Assembly (NCBI GenBank): GCA_008828725.1
Contig: MEHQ01004074.1
Coordinates: 202,373-266,372, forward strand
From: Saccharina japonica
Lineage: Eukaryota; Sar; Phaeophyceae; Laminariales; Laminariaceae
Direction: 5' to 3'
DNA: 64,000 nt
Part shown: positions 44,201-55,702 of the stretch, piece by piece
Layout of the letters: every line of letters starts with the position of its first letter
Position numbering within the stretch: the stretch's first letter is position 1
Position numbers and translations under genes: made by a program
Notes under the pieces: model-generated
Told to the model about the DNA's origin: nothing
The model's input: the letters and a program-made list of their open reading frames with translations, nothing else
Databases searched by the model: none

Positions 44201-46259
44201 GAAGAGTAATGTGGAAGATTGAACGCAGGAAATCTGGGGTTTGTGGTTTGTGGAGCGGGAATTGAATCTTAACATATTACATGGAAGGTATGTTTGGTTG
44301 GGGGATACAACAGAAATATAAGATAGCAATGTCACGGGGGTTGAACATACTGCTGTAGCTTCCTTAACAAAACAAATCACGATTCGTGACATTTGCGAAC
44401 AAAATCAACAATATCGCGATTCGTGACATTTTGAAATAGCCACTATTAATACCTGGCATATTCCACATTCCTCATGTACCATGCACCAGGTATTAGAAGT
44501 ACATAATAGCTACGATGAACAGGTAACTTGATATCAGGCGTCGTTTTTCTTGCGCTTTGTTCAGTTACAAACACTACACTGACTTTACGTCGGTGACTGG
44601 CACATATATAATTGGTAGATTTTGACTCTACTTATCATATCATACTTCGAAGTATACTCGTATCTGTTACCAGAAGGTACAGTAGAGGTGGTAAAGCTAT
44701 TCAAAAACTGCCGCACAACCGAAAAACGCATTGGGCCGTACCTCTCTAGAAACCTGCAGGAGCTCCCTGCACTCGTTCCCCAGCACCCCCCGAGCGTACG
44801 CCAACTCCGACAGCGCCGCCCACGCCTCCGACCCCCGAGCACACAGCACCCCCCTCTGCGCCTCGAGCGAGCTGAGCTCGGTCCTGAGCTGAACGCTCGT
44901 TCGTTCGGCCATCTGCAGCGCTTGCACGAACGGAGACGGAGACAGCTCCGCTACCTCCACTGGCTCCACTGCAGCCTCTCGCGCTCCGTCCGAACCAGAA
45001 GGACTTACGACGGGAACGTGGCCGGCCTTGTCGCCCGCGGTCCCGCGCTTGGGTTGCGCCGCGTCGCCCGAGGCTGTCGCGGGAGTTCCAGTAGAGCTGG
45101 CGTGTTTGTTGCTGCTGGGCGCATCCGATGTGCCGCCCACACCGTCGACAGCAGCGGCATCCCGTGGCATCCTAGCGTTTCCAGACGTGATGGGCGTGGC
45201 GGGCGAGGTCGAGGTGTCGTTGTCGCTGTCGAGGCCGCTGCCGTCGTCGGCGATCGCGTCCAGGAGCTCGGCGAAGTCGCGGTAGGCAAGGGTCTCGCGG
45301 CCGGCCACGCGGCTGTCCTCGTCTATCTGCTCCAGCAGTGACGCGTAGCAGTGGCAGCAGAGCGTTGGGTGGTCGTCGCTCCCCGTCCCGGCCTCTTCTT
45401 CCCGGCCGGCGGGGGGGATCCCGGGGACCCCTCCGCCGACGTCCAGCTCGCCAGTCACGCCTCCTACAGCCGCCTCGGCCGAGGTACTCGCCCCTGCCCC
45501 AACCCCGGTCCCCACCCCCGCCCCATCAATAACGCTATCCACACCGTTGCTAACTCCGAGCGATCGCGCAGGCCTCTTGGAAAGCTCGCACAGCAGAGAT
45601 TCTCGGCGCACGTTGTCGCTGAGCCCCGCGTGTGATATCTGCACGATGCTCTCCAGCATCGACGACCCCACCCCGAACCCGGACCCAGTCCACCCGCCGA
45701 ACCCCGACCCGTACCCGTACCCGGGACCCGTACCATATCCAGAATCGAGCAGCTCTGATCCGGGCGTGGCCGAGCCGGCGACCGCCAAGCTGCTGCCGTT
45801 TCCGACGCTGGAAATGGGCAGCCGCGAACCGGCTCGAGCAGGTCCTCCTGCGTAGTTGATCTCGTGCGCTATGCGGGTGGTGGTGGCGTTAGTGATGCTT
45901 CCCGAGGCAACGCCGGGGTTCCGCGCGAGTGAGAAGTAACTTTCCGACAGGACAGGGGTCGAGTCGGGCAAGACCACGAAGCTCTCGTCCGCTCCTCCGC
46001 CCCCCCCCCGTCGCCTCGGGGCTAGGGGAGAGGCGTTTATCCCGGGCTGGTTGCTACTGCCGCCGTTGGTTCTTCCTTCTTCCGGGGTGGGCACGTGAGC
46101 TTCTCCGCAAACGCAGCAGCTGTGGGTTGAAGAGAGTAAGCCCCAATCGATGTCGGAAGGCTCCACCGGCGATGACGGTGGAGAAGGCAGCGGTTGGCTA
46201 TCCCGTTGAAACGACGACGGAAGCTTCCCCTCCGGATCTTTGGGTCGTGATCTACGCAT
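41286..46259 (-). CDS. ATG6: Beclin-1/ATG6 autophagy protein (four exons)
   Basis: ATG6/Beclin-1 is the regulatory subunit of the class III PI3-kinase (VPS34) complexes that start autophagosome formation. Minus-strand exons 46259-44742, 44142-43978, 43187-43092 and 41681-41286 join in phase 0 to give 724 residues. Family signs: N-terminal CxxC (C48/C51), SFVVLP, a second CxxC (C301/C304) followed by LLEQID, a coiled-coil-like stretch before residue 506, then the C-terminal BARA fold with the hallmark WNEINAAWGE (about 552-561), RRFRLVPLN in exon 3 and WKAWLCQLVKNLEWAV near the end. The protein is longer than the usual 430-550 residues because of Gly/Ser/Ala-rich low complexity around residues 80-290 and 330-420. 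ATG at 46259 is preferred: the upstream in-frame ATG at 46487 would overlap the divergent ferredoxin gene. The last acceptor lies next to a long GAT repeat. Confidence 0.9.
41690..42060 (+). repeat. GATGAT/GGTGAT microsatellite against the last ATG6 acceptor
   Basis: About 370 bases of GAT, GGT and GAC triplets begin about 9 bases upstream (gene orientation) of the ATG6 exon 4 acceptor. On the gene strand it reads ATC/ACC and supplies the only pyrimidine content before the acceptor. Poly-Asp, poly-Met and poly-Ile ORFs are artefacts. Confidence 0.92.
42110..42240 (+). repeat. GCGTTAGCGTTGTCGCTTA minisatellite
   Basis: Five near-identical units of about 25 bp (CTTAGCGTTAGCGTTAGCGT plus TGTCG). 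The complementary hexamer words also occur at 3885-4012. A looser version continues at 42610-42800. Confidence 0.88.
43720..43835 (+). repeat. PolyG-associated repeat, module A
   Basis: GGGGGGCGTACTGATTTGTT through GACCATTGACCACGCATCC and AGACACCTCCAACACTTGGG, in ATG6 intron 2. It is preceded by G runs. Confidence 0.78.
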
Positions 46260-46469
46260 AGTTCTTGGCCTTGGCGTCGCTCGGCTCGTCGCAGTAGCAG
46301 GTGGCGCCAACGTCAGAGCTAGGGTGCTTTGAACGCGTTTGGTCCCAGTTTGAGTACATTCAACCCCTACAAAAACATGCCAACTAATGTTTATGAAACC
46401 TACGCTGAAGAAAACGTACACGCGAGACACCGAGAAAGCACGAAGAGCACGAGAGCACGCACTGCTGGT
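46260..46469. promoter_or_regulatory. Head-to-head promoter interval, ATG6 / ferredoxin
   Basis: Only 210 bases separate the two start codons, so the promoters and 5' UTRs of both genes must lie here. No TATA box is evident in either direction. CAGTTTGAGTACATTCAACC and the AT-rich ATGCCAACTAATGTTTATG lie near the centre. Confidence 0.6.
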
Positions 46470-49400
46470 ATGGCGCTGAGAAGGCATGTTTCATCGGCTC
46501 TTGGAGGGGCATGGCGAGGTGCAAGACTAGCACCAGGTTCACCGCGCGTCTTCCTCGCTGATAGCCCACGCGCGCCAAGAACAGCAATCGCTAGTGTGGT
46601 ACGACCACACGCATTACTACGTCGCGGCATCTTCGTCACAGGTACGAGTACCCTGCACAGCAGCAGTACTTCTACGAGTGTACGAACATGAACGACTGCC
46701 GTCTGATTACGACATAACCTGTTTAGCGCTGCGTGTTCGCTATGACGGCATGCCAATTTAACATGCCGTCACATATAGCCCATAGGTGTGGTACGCTATA
46801 GGTACACCAAGACTCCGAAGACAGCACTTTACGAACAGCAGTACGATGTACTTGCACTTTCGAACTGCGCCCAGGTTTCGAGGGACAAATTACTTGTACT
46901 CGTTCAGTAGTTTAGATCGGGGATCATTTTTGGGGCGCCGCCGCATCTCGTCGTTGCCGACGAAGCCAACGCAAAGCAGAGCGAAACGCGACGATGTTAT
47001 CATTTTTTCCAGGGCCACCCCGACCCGCGGGTGGGATCAGGAATAATTTTTTAACTCAAAGGTCGGTTCAACGGGTCGGGTGGGGTCACGCTTACCCGAC
47101 TCGACCCGGCCTGACCCGCGAGTTTTGACCCGACCCAGCCCTGATTTCTTCATAGAAAACGCGGCACCTCTTCTTTCACTATTAATAGCGAATTGATGCA
47201 GTTCTTGCGCTCTCGCGTATTGGTCTCGAGTCTCGAGAGCCCTCATATATTTTGTACCTGGTACAGTATACTGGTAACTGCTACCAGGTCATACCAGGTT
47301 ACCCGTACGCAGCCCTATCGTTGGTGTGTTTCGACCAACTGACCACCCGTGGTTTCTGGTCTTTGACCGACGAGGAGACAAGGAGCGGCCTTTGCGACAG
47401 CTTCTGTACGCTATCCTACTGTCTGCTGTGTATGTTTAACTAAGGCAAACGTTACTGCCAACGACGGCAGCGCTTCCCTCCCTTTCTGGATCGAAAACTT
47501 CCCAACCCCCAACCTTCGACATTCCAACGTTGACGTTTCCAACTTTTCTTCACACCGGACAGCTCACGGGACGTACGTAGCTCGTCTACCTCCCATAGCT
47601 CACGGGACATACGTAGCTACTATTATTCTACCGGTACTGCTGTAGTAGAACTACCAAGGTACCAGGTATCTACGAGGTATACCGGCATAATAGTAGCTGA
47701 CACCCTGGTAGCTAACGTGCAGTTCTTCTTGTAGACGTTGATTGATCTACCCAGAAATGAAGTTAGGGCCAAGCTACCGTGAGCTGATCTGTGTGTATGT
47801 CTACGTATTTCATGTTTCCGCAGTCGGTGCGCTGTAAGAGCTATATACCAGTACACGTTACCTGAGCTAGCGCCCATTGCTCACCCCCGGCAAGCATGTG
47901 TAAGTAATATCACACCAGGGGAAAGCGTGGTAGCTGATGCAGCTTCTGTATACAAGTGTATGTATTGTTGGATCTTGCCCGAAATGAGCTAGCTCCGCGC
48001 TACGATGAGCTGATCTGTCCTCTGTGTGTATGAACGTTAACGTTTCCACCTTTTTTCGGGACAAACACACGAAGCCGTCCGAAGGGACAAGGTTAACATG
48101 ACCTATGTGGAAGACGACGGAACCGAAGTCAAGGTCGAGGCGGAGCTTGGGGCGACACTACTCGAGGTGGCCCACGACAACGACGTCGAGCTCGAAGGTG
48201 GAAGCAACATATATCGCTCACTCACTCTGATCGGAAACATAGAGTTCGTTTGGGCTTTTGGGTGAATCCTAGAACGTACTCTTTATTTACGAGCAGAGTG
48301 GTGCACGTTTTGCTGCGTTAAAGTCCGGCTCGAGAGCTGCCCTTATGCTAGGAATCTTCGAACAAAAGCATTATATATAAGTGTCGGTACGTCTGCCGTT
48401 TTTTTACGCATCATACGTAGCTCGAGGCACGGCCCTGGTGGGAGGTTTGATACGTCATCAGTGAAGTTCTTTATCTCTCTCATTTTCCGGTTACTTGCTG
48501 TTTTTTCGAGGCGTTTCCTATCCTTAATAAATACTGGAAAGTGGTTTCTCCGTTTGGTCCCGTGTGAGCGCTGTTGTACGGCTTAACCTAGGCTGGGTAG
48601 TTGATCGATCCCGCACCCCCGTAGCACAGTAGGTAACGCTTTCACATTTGGCGCCATTGGCAGAAACGTCTGTGCGTATCGTCCTAACACTACTAATAAT
48701 AACATGTTGAGAAATGCGTACGTTACTTGCCGCCAGAAGTGAGGGTAAGAAACTTCTCCCCGTCGATGGTGTGTGTGTTTTTGGTCGCCAACGCTTCAGA
48801 GGCTGGCCATTACTGTAACCACATGTCCGAGGCGGTACCATACGGCTGGACGTTGCCATTTGGGCTCCAGGGTAGTGCTGAGTACTGATAGCAGGCGTTC
48901 GACCGAATGCATACGGCTCTGCGGTTGTCATTTTCGTTACTGCTGATCGGACTGCCGGGCAGTGCACATAGCCCGAAATCTGCTTCCATAAAAAATGAGC
49001 ACGTATTTATTGGTGACCATAGATTTATACCCTGGTACTTATTAGGCCGTGAGACAACAATGAGGTCGATGACGATTTCCAGTAGTATCCTTCCCTTACA
49101 TATGGAAACTCCCCCGATCGATTGAACGACACCCACGGTACGCTGTTTTGCGCTGGCCTTCTTATAGACAACGCATGTCGCGTGCTGGTTGATGAATGTC
49201 GCTACCATAGGTGCCTGTGGAGGGGACCTTGCGTGCTCGACGTGTCACGTGGTACTACCGAAGGAGTACTACGACAAGCTTGACGAGAAGGAGGAAGAGG
49301 AGGACGATATGCTTGACCTGGCTTGGGGGCTGACGGACACGTGAGTAACACACTACTAGTACAGCGCCAAGGTGAAATACCCCCATCAAAAATGCATGTG

Positions 49401-50240
49401 CTGTGCCTTTAAAGCCCTAGCGGAGAACCACCGCCGCCCTCGAGTTCAGTAGTGTACACATCGTGACCCAGCTTGACCAAAATGGTTGCTAACGTAAATT
49501 CCGGGTGGGCTATTGTAGTAAGAAGAGTAATCAGAACCCACGATGGACCCAAAAACACACATTTCCCCCCATGTTCATAAACGAATTTTGGTCCGGGTTT
49601 ACTATGTTCTCCCGTAATAGGGTAGGGATACGAATTCGAGTTACAGTAGGTATATTGCAACCTTTTTGTCGAAGCTGAGACAAATCGTGTACTACTGTAC
49701 GCGGCTCCTCGAGCGCGTTACGGCCCCGTGAGCGGCGCATCTCGGCAGACAGAGCGCTGCATCCCCTTTCCGGGACGACGACCGATGGAGACGTTTTGGC
49801 GGGGAAGTTGGTGCGAAGCGTGGTTAGCTTCGTTTCCGCGTAAATAAGCTGTTTGTGGTGGGGGTGTGTCCGCATGCTGTGGAAGTTTGAACGGTGCGCC
49901 AAGGTTACACAACATTTATACATGAATTGCTGCGAACCGGTACAGTGTAGATCTCTGTTTTTGATTATTTGGTACCTGGTTCCCTGGTTTATCTTTGGAA
50001 GCTCAATTCCCACATTTTGAATTTGTAGTTTTCTCCTCTCTGACTCGACCTACTTCCCGCTCTTTTCCCCACGGTTTCTCTGTTTCCCTTTTTCCTGTTT
50101 GTTTTTTTTGTCTTGTCGTTTTGGCTTGGTGTTCCATTCGTTTCGTGTGCAGGTCGCGGCTAGGGTGCCAAATAAAGGTCACCAAAGAGTTGGAAGGCAT
50201 GTTGATAAAGATCCCGGAGGACACCATGGACATGAGTTGA
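46470..50240 (+). CDS. Mitochondrial adrenodoxin-type [2Fe-2S] ferredoxin (four exons)
   Basis: This family carries electrons from ferredoxin reductase to mitochondrial iron-sulfur cluster assembly and related steps. Exons 46470-46641, 48075-48197, 49211-49340 and 50153-50240 join with matching phases to 170 residues. Residues 1-57 form an Arg/Ala/Ser-rich leader without acidic residues except one Asp, as in mitochondrial presequences. The core reads [13 protein letters not shown], then [20 protein letters not shown]. The four cluster cysteines are C101, C107, C110 ([14 protein letters not shown], the Cx5Cx2C pattern) and C147 (RLGCQI). The [20 protein letters not shown] stretch is the usual acidic partner-binding helix. 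The ending IPEDTMDMS lacks a long tail. AATAAA lies at 50365-50370. Firm by family; the exon 1/2 junction rests on phase, acceptor and presequence character. Confidence 0.93.
47015..47140. repeat. GGGTCGGGT / GACCCG repeat
   Basis: Same self-complementary CCCGACCC/GGGTCGGG composition as 35395-35560, in ferredoxin intron 1. Confidence 0.75.
49504..49614. mobile_element. MITE of the CGGGGGAACATAGTAA family (copy 3)
   Basis: The left end GGGCTATTGTAGTAAGAAGA then GTAATCAGAACCCA faces the right end TGGTCCGGGTTTACTATGTT then CTCCCG. It shares its middle with the element at 19017. It lies in ferredoxin intron 3. Confidence 0.6.
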
Positions 50241-52778
50241 CTGAACCTCCCAGGAGGCGTGGACACATTTTTGATACGGTGACTTCAAGAGCTTGAAGTT
50301 TCGGTTTTGCACCGCTATTAATCTAATGTTCGCGGTCGTGGTGCGATTGGGCTCGAGCCACCCAAATAAATCGAACGGAGTCAGCCCATTCCGGAAGTAA
50401 GAGAAATGGCGGTCTTGTGTACATTGCCGTTTCTGGTGTGGAATACTGTTGCCGCTGGTGGTTTTATCGGTTATGATATTGAGGGGCCACGGAGGGGGGG
50501 GAGGGAGTGAGAGGAACGCCTGCTGTCCTCACTACCAACCCCTTTGGGGCCCCGAGATATCAATAAAACAACTTTAAGTTTAGTGTTACCAACCGTCTAC
50601 GTACGAGCAGCGTGAGCGAGCGCCCGGCAGCACGGGTAGGGTCGTGTTGCTCCCGTGCCGTGCACACGACTCGACTCCTTGTATTGTACCGTGTCTCGGG
50701 TACACCAATTTTTGTCATCCCTAAATCGTGCACTGGCCGTTGTTGTACTCGTCTCTATTCCCCCCCCTCTGCAGCCCCCAAGGGGTTTGCTGCATGTAGA
50801 GGGGGGTATCCTAGAGCGCACTACATACTTCGAATTGGCGTGCGCGTTGTCGTTTGTGTCTGAGAGAGGATCGCCGGAGCAACGTTACAACGAGCAAGCC
50901 CATCGGCCCCAGCGTCGTGCATTGACATGCGGGTTAAAAGAAAGTCGACACCTTGGTGTCGTCCCGCTGTACTTGCCAAACCCTATCGTCTTTTTTTTAT
51001 GCGTTGGCCAAGGCGCGGCTAGGACGTGCCTGGTACACTTTTTGTAGGCGCCATCGCGATCGGAACTCCTGGTATTATTATTGCTGTGTGGCGTATTGAT
51101 GGTGGGAGCTTCCAGCGAACTCTTTCGGGGTGGTGTTCTCTGGTGAATGACCGCTACTATGATACTACAAAACATCATTTTACGAATTGTCTTGTCTCAC
51201 GGGAGGGCGCACGACTACTTTGTACCCTCTTTTTTGAGGGTAACCTTTTACTTGAAATTAGTGTGGGATCGTTTTTGCAGTACGTAGGAAACGGGTCAAG
51301 ATCCCAACCGGGTGTCATGTACCGAAGCAGTTGCAGGGCACACAGCAGAGTATACGAAGTATTATGTTGTGTACGTTAAAACCGGCGGATTTCGAAATTC
51401 CCGCGCCATGCTTCGATGCTGCGTGGTATGCTCGGTTCGGTTCTCGCCGAATATTTATCGGTCTAATTCGCATGATGTCCAACAACACATACATATTTAC
51501 GTGGTGTTGGCGAGCTCGGTGCTAATCGACGAGCAGTGGGAATGCTGAACCTTACAGAATAGGCTCACAAGTAAGACATATCCAAATAAGAAAAACAAGT
51601 CTCACTTTTGGGGGGATGCTAAGAAATTTGGAATAAGAAATCTTGCTCAGCGGCGAGAGGTACGAGTACACGAAATCCATATTATAGCCTGCCTGTGCTC
51701 AAGGCTGCTCAAGGGTGGTGTTTCGATAAGGCTTCAAGGCTCGCTCAGAGCAGGCGTTTTTTGTTGTCGGGGGGGCATACTATCTGTATTCGCAAAACAA
51801 ATGAAGTACCGGCGGGAAGGGAAGACACCTCCGTGACCACGGCTTGTTGTGTTGTCCAGATTGCCGCTGATGATAGAAAACCTGGAAGGTAAACATGATG
51901 GTAAAAAACACAACATAAACACAACAGCAACGGCAGACGGCCTGACAAGTTGGTACCGTACTACAGCAGTACTCTGCCGGGCGGTACGTGGCTCTACTTT
52001 CTGTTAAGATCTCGAAAGCTGTAATTATTGAGGCGTGTCACTTGTCATATCCCTGGATCGTTTGTTGGGCGTTTCGACGTGTTGCTCCTGGGACGTACCG
52101 AATTGGCACCTTGTTCGTATACGTACTGCACTTAACTTATACTACAGTACAATGTGCATGTTCAGCGCCGTGAGGGGGATTCACCGGTCGCACGCTCGCG
52201 CAGTCTGACTTTGACTGCAAGTAAGTACGGGAAGGAGGTCCTTCAAGCTTTCGCTGGTATTGTAATGAGGCTTCACAGCAGTAAGTCTCTTCTTAGAATC
52301 GCATAGGCACATACTTACGAAACAGTTGTAGGTACCAGTATGCGACTGCTTGCTGGCCGTCTACAGAGTAGTACTATTATACCAGAGAGGTAAATGCAGC
52401 AGTACGAATGCACTCGACGAGCAGTTGGTATGATATGCAAACATGCGCGAATGCACTTCATTGGCGTGCAACAACTTTGATACCTTGTTCGTACGATTTA
52501 GCGCATCGCACCAATACCCGTACACAGATACGCGGTAGCGATGCCAGCGTATAACAGCGTCTTAGACTGTGGAGGCTGGAGGCTAGCAGGCGGGAGGCTG
52601 GTGGAACGGTGGAACCAGGAACTCGAACAAATGCGCGACATGAAAGTAATTTTGCATGCTTTGCTCCCCCGGTCAAAACATTTTCGGGTGTGGGAGTTCC
52701 ACAGCAAACACCCCCAAAAGCGCTGCTGCGGCACGTTTTGCGTCCTCCCCACGTTGTCTCGATTTACATTTTTTTACC
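50241..52778. other. Intergenic sequence without recognisable genes
   Basis: Apart from the ferredoxin 3' end (AATAAA at 50365 and 50563) I see no gene. The ORFs here are short, overlap on both strands and show no family motifs. 51560-51640 contains AATAAGAAA words reminiscent of the 23190 MITE ends, but without a paired end. Confidence 0.5.
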
Positions 52779-52872
52779 ATGATGAGCAACAGCCGTCGGC
52801 TTCCAGCCGCTGCTCTCTCGACCCTCTTCTTCGCCATGCATGCTGGAGCTTTCCGCCTGGGGATGAGCACAG
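52779..52872 (+). CDS. Candidate 5' exon encoding a signal/transit-like leader
   Basis: ATGATG opens 31 codons: a basic start (SNSRR), a hydrophobic core (LPAAALSTLFFAMHAG) and then AFRLGMST, ending at a GTGAGC donor in phase 1. The A-G-A|F-R arrangement after a signal-like core resembles the ASAFAP motif of heterokont plastid presequences. A phase-compatible acceptor lies at 54811-54813, just upstream of the glycyl-tRNA synthetase start and in its frame. The leader could therefore give an organelle-targeted form of that enzyme, or belong to another gene. Joining is inference. Confidence 0.35.
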
Positions 52873-53185
52873 GTGAGCGCTGGACAGAAGGCTTGAGACT
52901 CTGCACATGACCCTCTCGCGCTCTGGCTCGTACCCACATTTTCCACGTACGAGTATACCTTTAGCGCCTGCCGTGAGCGGCTGCTGGTCGTCGCGCTGAA
53001 GCAAAGCGTACGACTGCTGCGCCTGATGACAGACGATTTTCTTTGGTGGTTCGGTAGGCTTGGTGATGTGGTGGTACACGCGCAAGTGGCGACGTGGTGG
53101 ACTGAGTACGCGCGCAAGGCAGCCTTTTTTTGGCAATTCAACATGAGTGACGATTCTCGTTCTTGCTCAGCTCCTGAACCGCACG

Positions 53186-53267
53186 TACCTATGGGCATAA
53201 ATGTAAGGACCGTTATGTGTTGATTTGTTTTACCACAACGTTCCTTATATTTTCGTACATAGCGGTA
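53186..53267. mobile_element. Foldback MITE (85-bp family), copy 4
   Basis: TACCTATGGGCATAAATGTAAGG at the left (imperfect) pairs with CCTTATATTTTCGTACATAGCGGTA at the right. Confidence 0.7.
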
Positions 53268-53303
53268 TATACCACGTTTCTATGAGCGGTTATCGATGGC
53301 CTT

Positions 53304-53540
53304 ATGTCCAGACGGGAGTTGGTCCGCTATGCACTCGTACTGCTGCTGCTGCTGTCAGCTGTCAAAAGTCAAGGCAGCGAGAGTCATTGCGCACGCTCGC
53401 CCGGTCGCAGGCTGCAGCTGGGCGTTCGCTGCTTTCAAAGCCGTCAGCAGTCCGCAGTATTCGGCTTGACAAACGTAGCAAGACAACCTCCTACCGCTGC
53501 TCTGTCGTGCGTAAACGACTCAGCAACACAACATCTTTGA
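53304..53540 (+). CDS. Small ORF with signal-peptide-like start (uncertain)
   Basis: A 78-codon ORF begins MSRRELVRYALVLLLLLSAV followed by KSQGSE, an apparent signal peptide and cleavage site. The poly-Leu core, however, is simply a (CTG)n repeat. The rest (Arg/Gln/Ser-rich, one pair of Cys) matches nothing I know. Treat as a possible small secreted protein or a microsatellite accident. Confidence 0.2.
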   Translation: MSRRELVRYALVLLLLLSAVKSQGSESHCARSPGRRLQLGVRCFQSRQQSAVFGLTNVARQPPTAALSCVNDSATQHL

Positions 53541-53619
53541 TGGTATGATACGACTATTCATATCAATAATCGCAATTGCTTTGCTAAAGTTAAAGTTGAA
53601 GCTCTCGCCTTCCTCGTAG

Positions 53620-53730
53620 ATGAGTAACAGCAGCAGCAAAAGCAGCAAAAGCAACAGCAGCAGCAACGACAGCAGTAGTAACGACAGCAGCAGCACCAAC
53701 AGCAGCAGCAGGAGCAGTACAAACACCACC
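53620..53730 (+). repeat. CAGCAG/CAACAG trinucleotide tract
   Basis: Irregular CAG, CAA and AGT triplets. It yields poly-Leu/Cys minus-strand ORFs that are artefacts. Confidence 0.8.
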
Positions 53731-54189
53731 ACCGTTGTTCACCGAAATAACTCGCGATAGCGTCGAAGAGTCTTGCGTTCACGTTTGAGCGTGGTACTGC
53801 CGCTGTATCGATTTATACACCGCAGGGCCTTGCCGCTTGCCGACACACGCAGCACGCAGGAGCTTCGGTTTTCTTTAAAAGTCGGGTGTCATTTTCAAGT
53901 AAGTTACTTCAAATACGCACCAGGTAACCAGTAAAACCAGGTACCAGGTACTGCAGCAGTACTGGTATTACATGTATATATTACAGCTGTGATTTCGACC
54001 CACAAAGTTGAACTTCGACCAAATCGATGCCCCCCCCCCCCCGAAACTCTTACCTCTTACCACGAAAACAACACTGCACGGAATGAATACCCCTCCCCCC
54101 CCTCCCCCGAAAAACGAACGCCGCCTATTCGACCCTGTGATCCATATGCAAGAAAGTACGCACAAGAAAGTGCCCAAGTCCTCCTCACA

Positions 54190-54595
54190 AGCGGTTCTTG
54201 CTTACAGTAGTACCTGGTAGGATGCAGCTCACCCTTCATCTTCATCCGAACACCTCACGTCGCTTCGCGCTTTGTGCGAGCAATGCCTACCCTTGTAGGC
54301 GAAAACTCGACGAGCTCCGTCCCGGCACTGTAGGGATGCGACGGTCTATGATCATGCTTCTACGGTCATGCATGACATGAGTACACCCCCTCCCCCCTCC
54401 ATTGGAGGTGTCTCTATTTAGGAATAGGAACGGTCCTAGGAACGGTGCTCCGTGTCGGAAGGGATGCGTGGTCAATGGTCAAACGACTAAGGCAAGCAAT
54501 AAATGAGAACGCCCCTGCTCCGTCTCGAAAGGGATGTCTGGTCAATAGTCAAATGCCTAAGGCAAGCAACAAATAAGTACGCTCCCCCCATCCCG
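54190..54595 (-). repeat. Composite of inverted modules B and A (A twice)
   Basis: Inverted module B (GTAGGATGCAGCTCACCCTT ... ACGGTCATGCATGACATGAG), a polyC stretch, then inverted module A twice (GGGATGCGTGGTCAATGGTC and GGGATGTCTGGTCAATAGTC). The following polyC run (54612-54648) contains the only N in the window, at 54625. Confidence 0.78.
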
Positions 54596-54842
54596 CTAAT
54601 ATATGTACGCCCCCCCGTCCCCCCNCCCCCCCCCCCCCCCCCCCCCCCTACCTCTCCCTTCCTTCCCCAACCCCGAACCCACCCCCTACCTCTCCCTCTC
54701 GATCATCGCATACACCGAATTTTCCGACCCAGCGCGGACGGCGCTGGGAGGAGCTTGCCGCTCCAATCCCCTTGCCAGAAACGCCGCGTCGGAGTTCCGC
54801 CGACAACGGCCAGCCCGAAGCAGCGTCACCGCCGCCGCTAGA

Positions 54843-55668
54843 ATGGTGGCCTCGACCGCTTCCTCCTCGGGAAAGGGGGGGGGGGGGGGGGGGGGGGTGG
54901 AGATGGGGCAGGGGGACGGGGAGGTGGGGTGCTCGATGGAGGAGCTTGTTGGGCTGTGCAAGCGCAGGGGTTTCGTCTTCCCCTCGTCAGAGGTGGGCTC
55001 TTGTTTGCTTGATTTCTTGTTTCTTTTTGTTATTTTTGGACGTATTATACGGTTTTTGGTTTCGTTTTGGGTTAGGGTTCAACACACTCGATATCGACCA
55101 CTCGCACAAAGCCCGCCCCGAAGCTTTTTTGTTTGGTTCGGTTTTTTTGTTGTTATGTTTGTTACTATTGTTGTCGTTTGCTGTGTTTGAATTGGTTTAT
55201 TTGTGTCTGCTTGCTTGCTTGATTGCTTGCTCGATTGCTTGTTTGCTTGTTTGCGCGCTGGATTGCTTGTGTGCTTGTTTGTTCGTTTGCTCGCTCGCCT
55301 GCTTGTCTGCTTGCCTGCCTGCCTGCCTGCCTGCCTGCTTGCCTGTTTGCCTGCTTGCCTGCTTGCCTGCTTGCCTGCTTGCTTGCCTGCTTGCTTGCCT
55401 GCTTGCTTTCTTGCCTGCTTGCCTGCTTGCCTGCTTGCTTGTTTGCCTGTTCGCTTACCTGCTTACCTGCTTACCTGCTTGCCTGCTTGCCTGCTTGCCT
55501 GCTTGCCTGCTTGCCTGCTTGCCTGCTTGCCTGCTTGCCTGCTTGCCTGCTTGCCTGCTTGCCTGCTTGCCGGCTTGCTTGCCGGCTTGCTTGCCGGCTT
55601 GCTTGCTTGCCGTCTACCTGCTTGCCATCTTGCTAAGCTCACTCGCTTGCTTGTTTGGTCGCTTGGTC

Positions 55669-55702
<34 letters not shown>

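Noticed and set aside
44622..45855. Several plus-strand ORFs (up to 239 codons)
   Set aside because: They are antisense to the high-GC ATG6 exon 1, which carries recognisable Beclin motifs on the minus strand.
46399..46487. Upstream ATG for ATG6 at 46487
   Set aside because: The extra 76 residues have no Beclin features and would overlap the first exon of the divergent ferredoxin gene.
52764..53198. 144-codon minus ORF
   Set aside because: It overlaps the better-structured leader exon on the plus strand and shows no family pattern.
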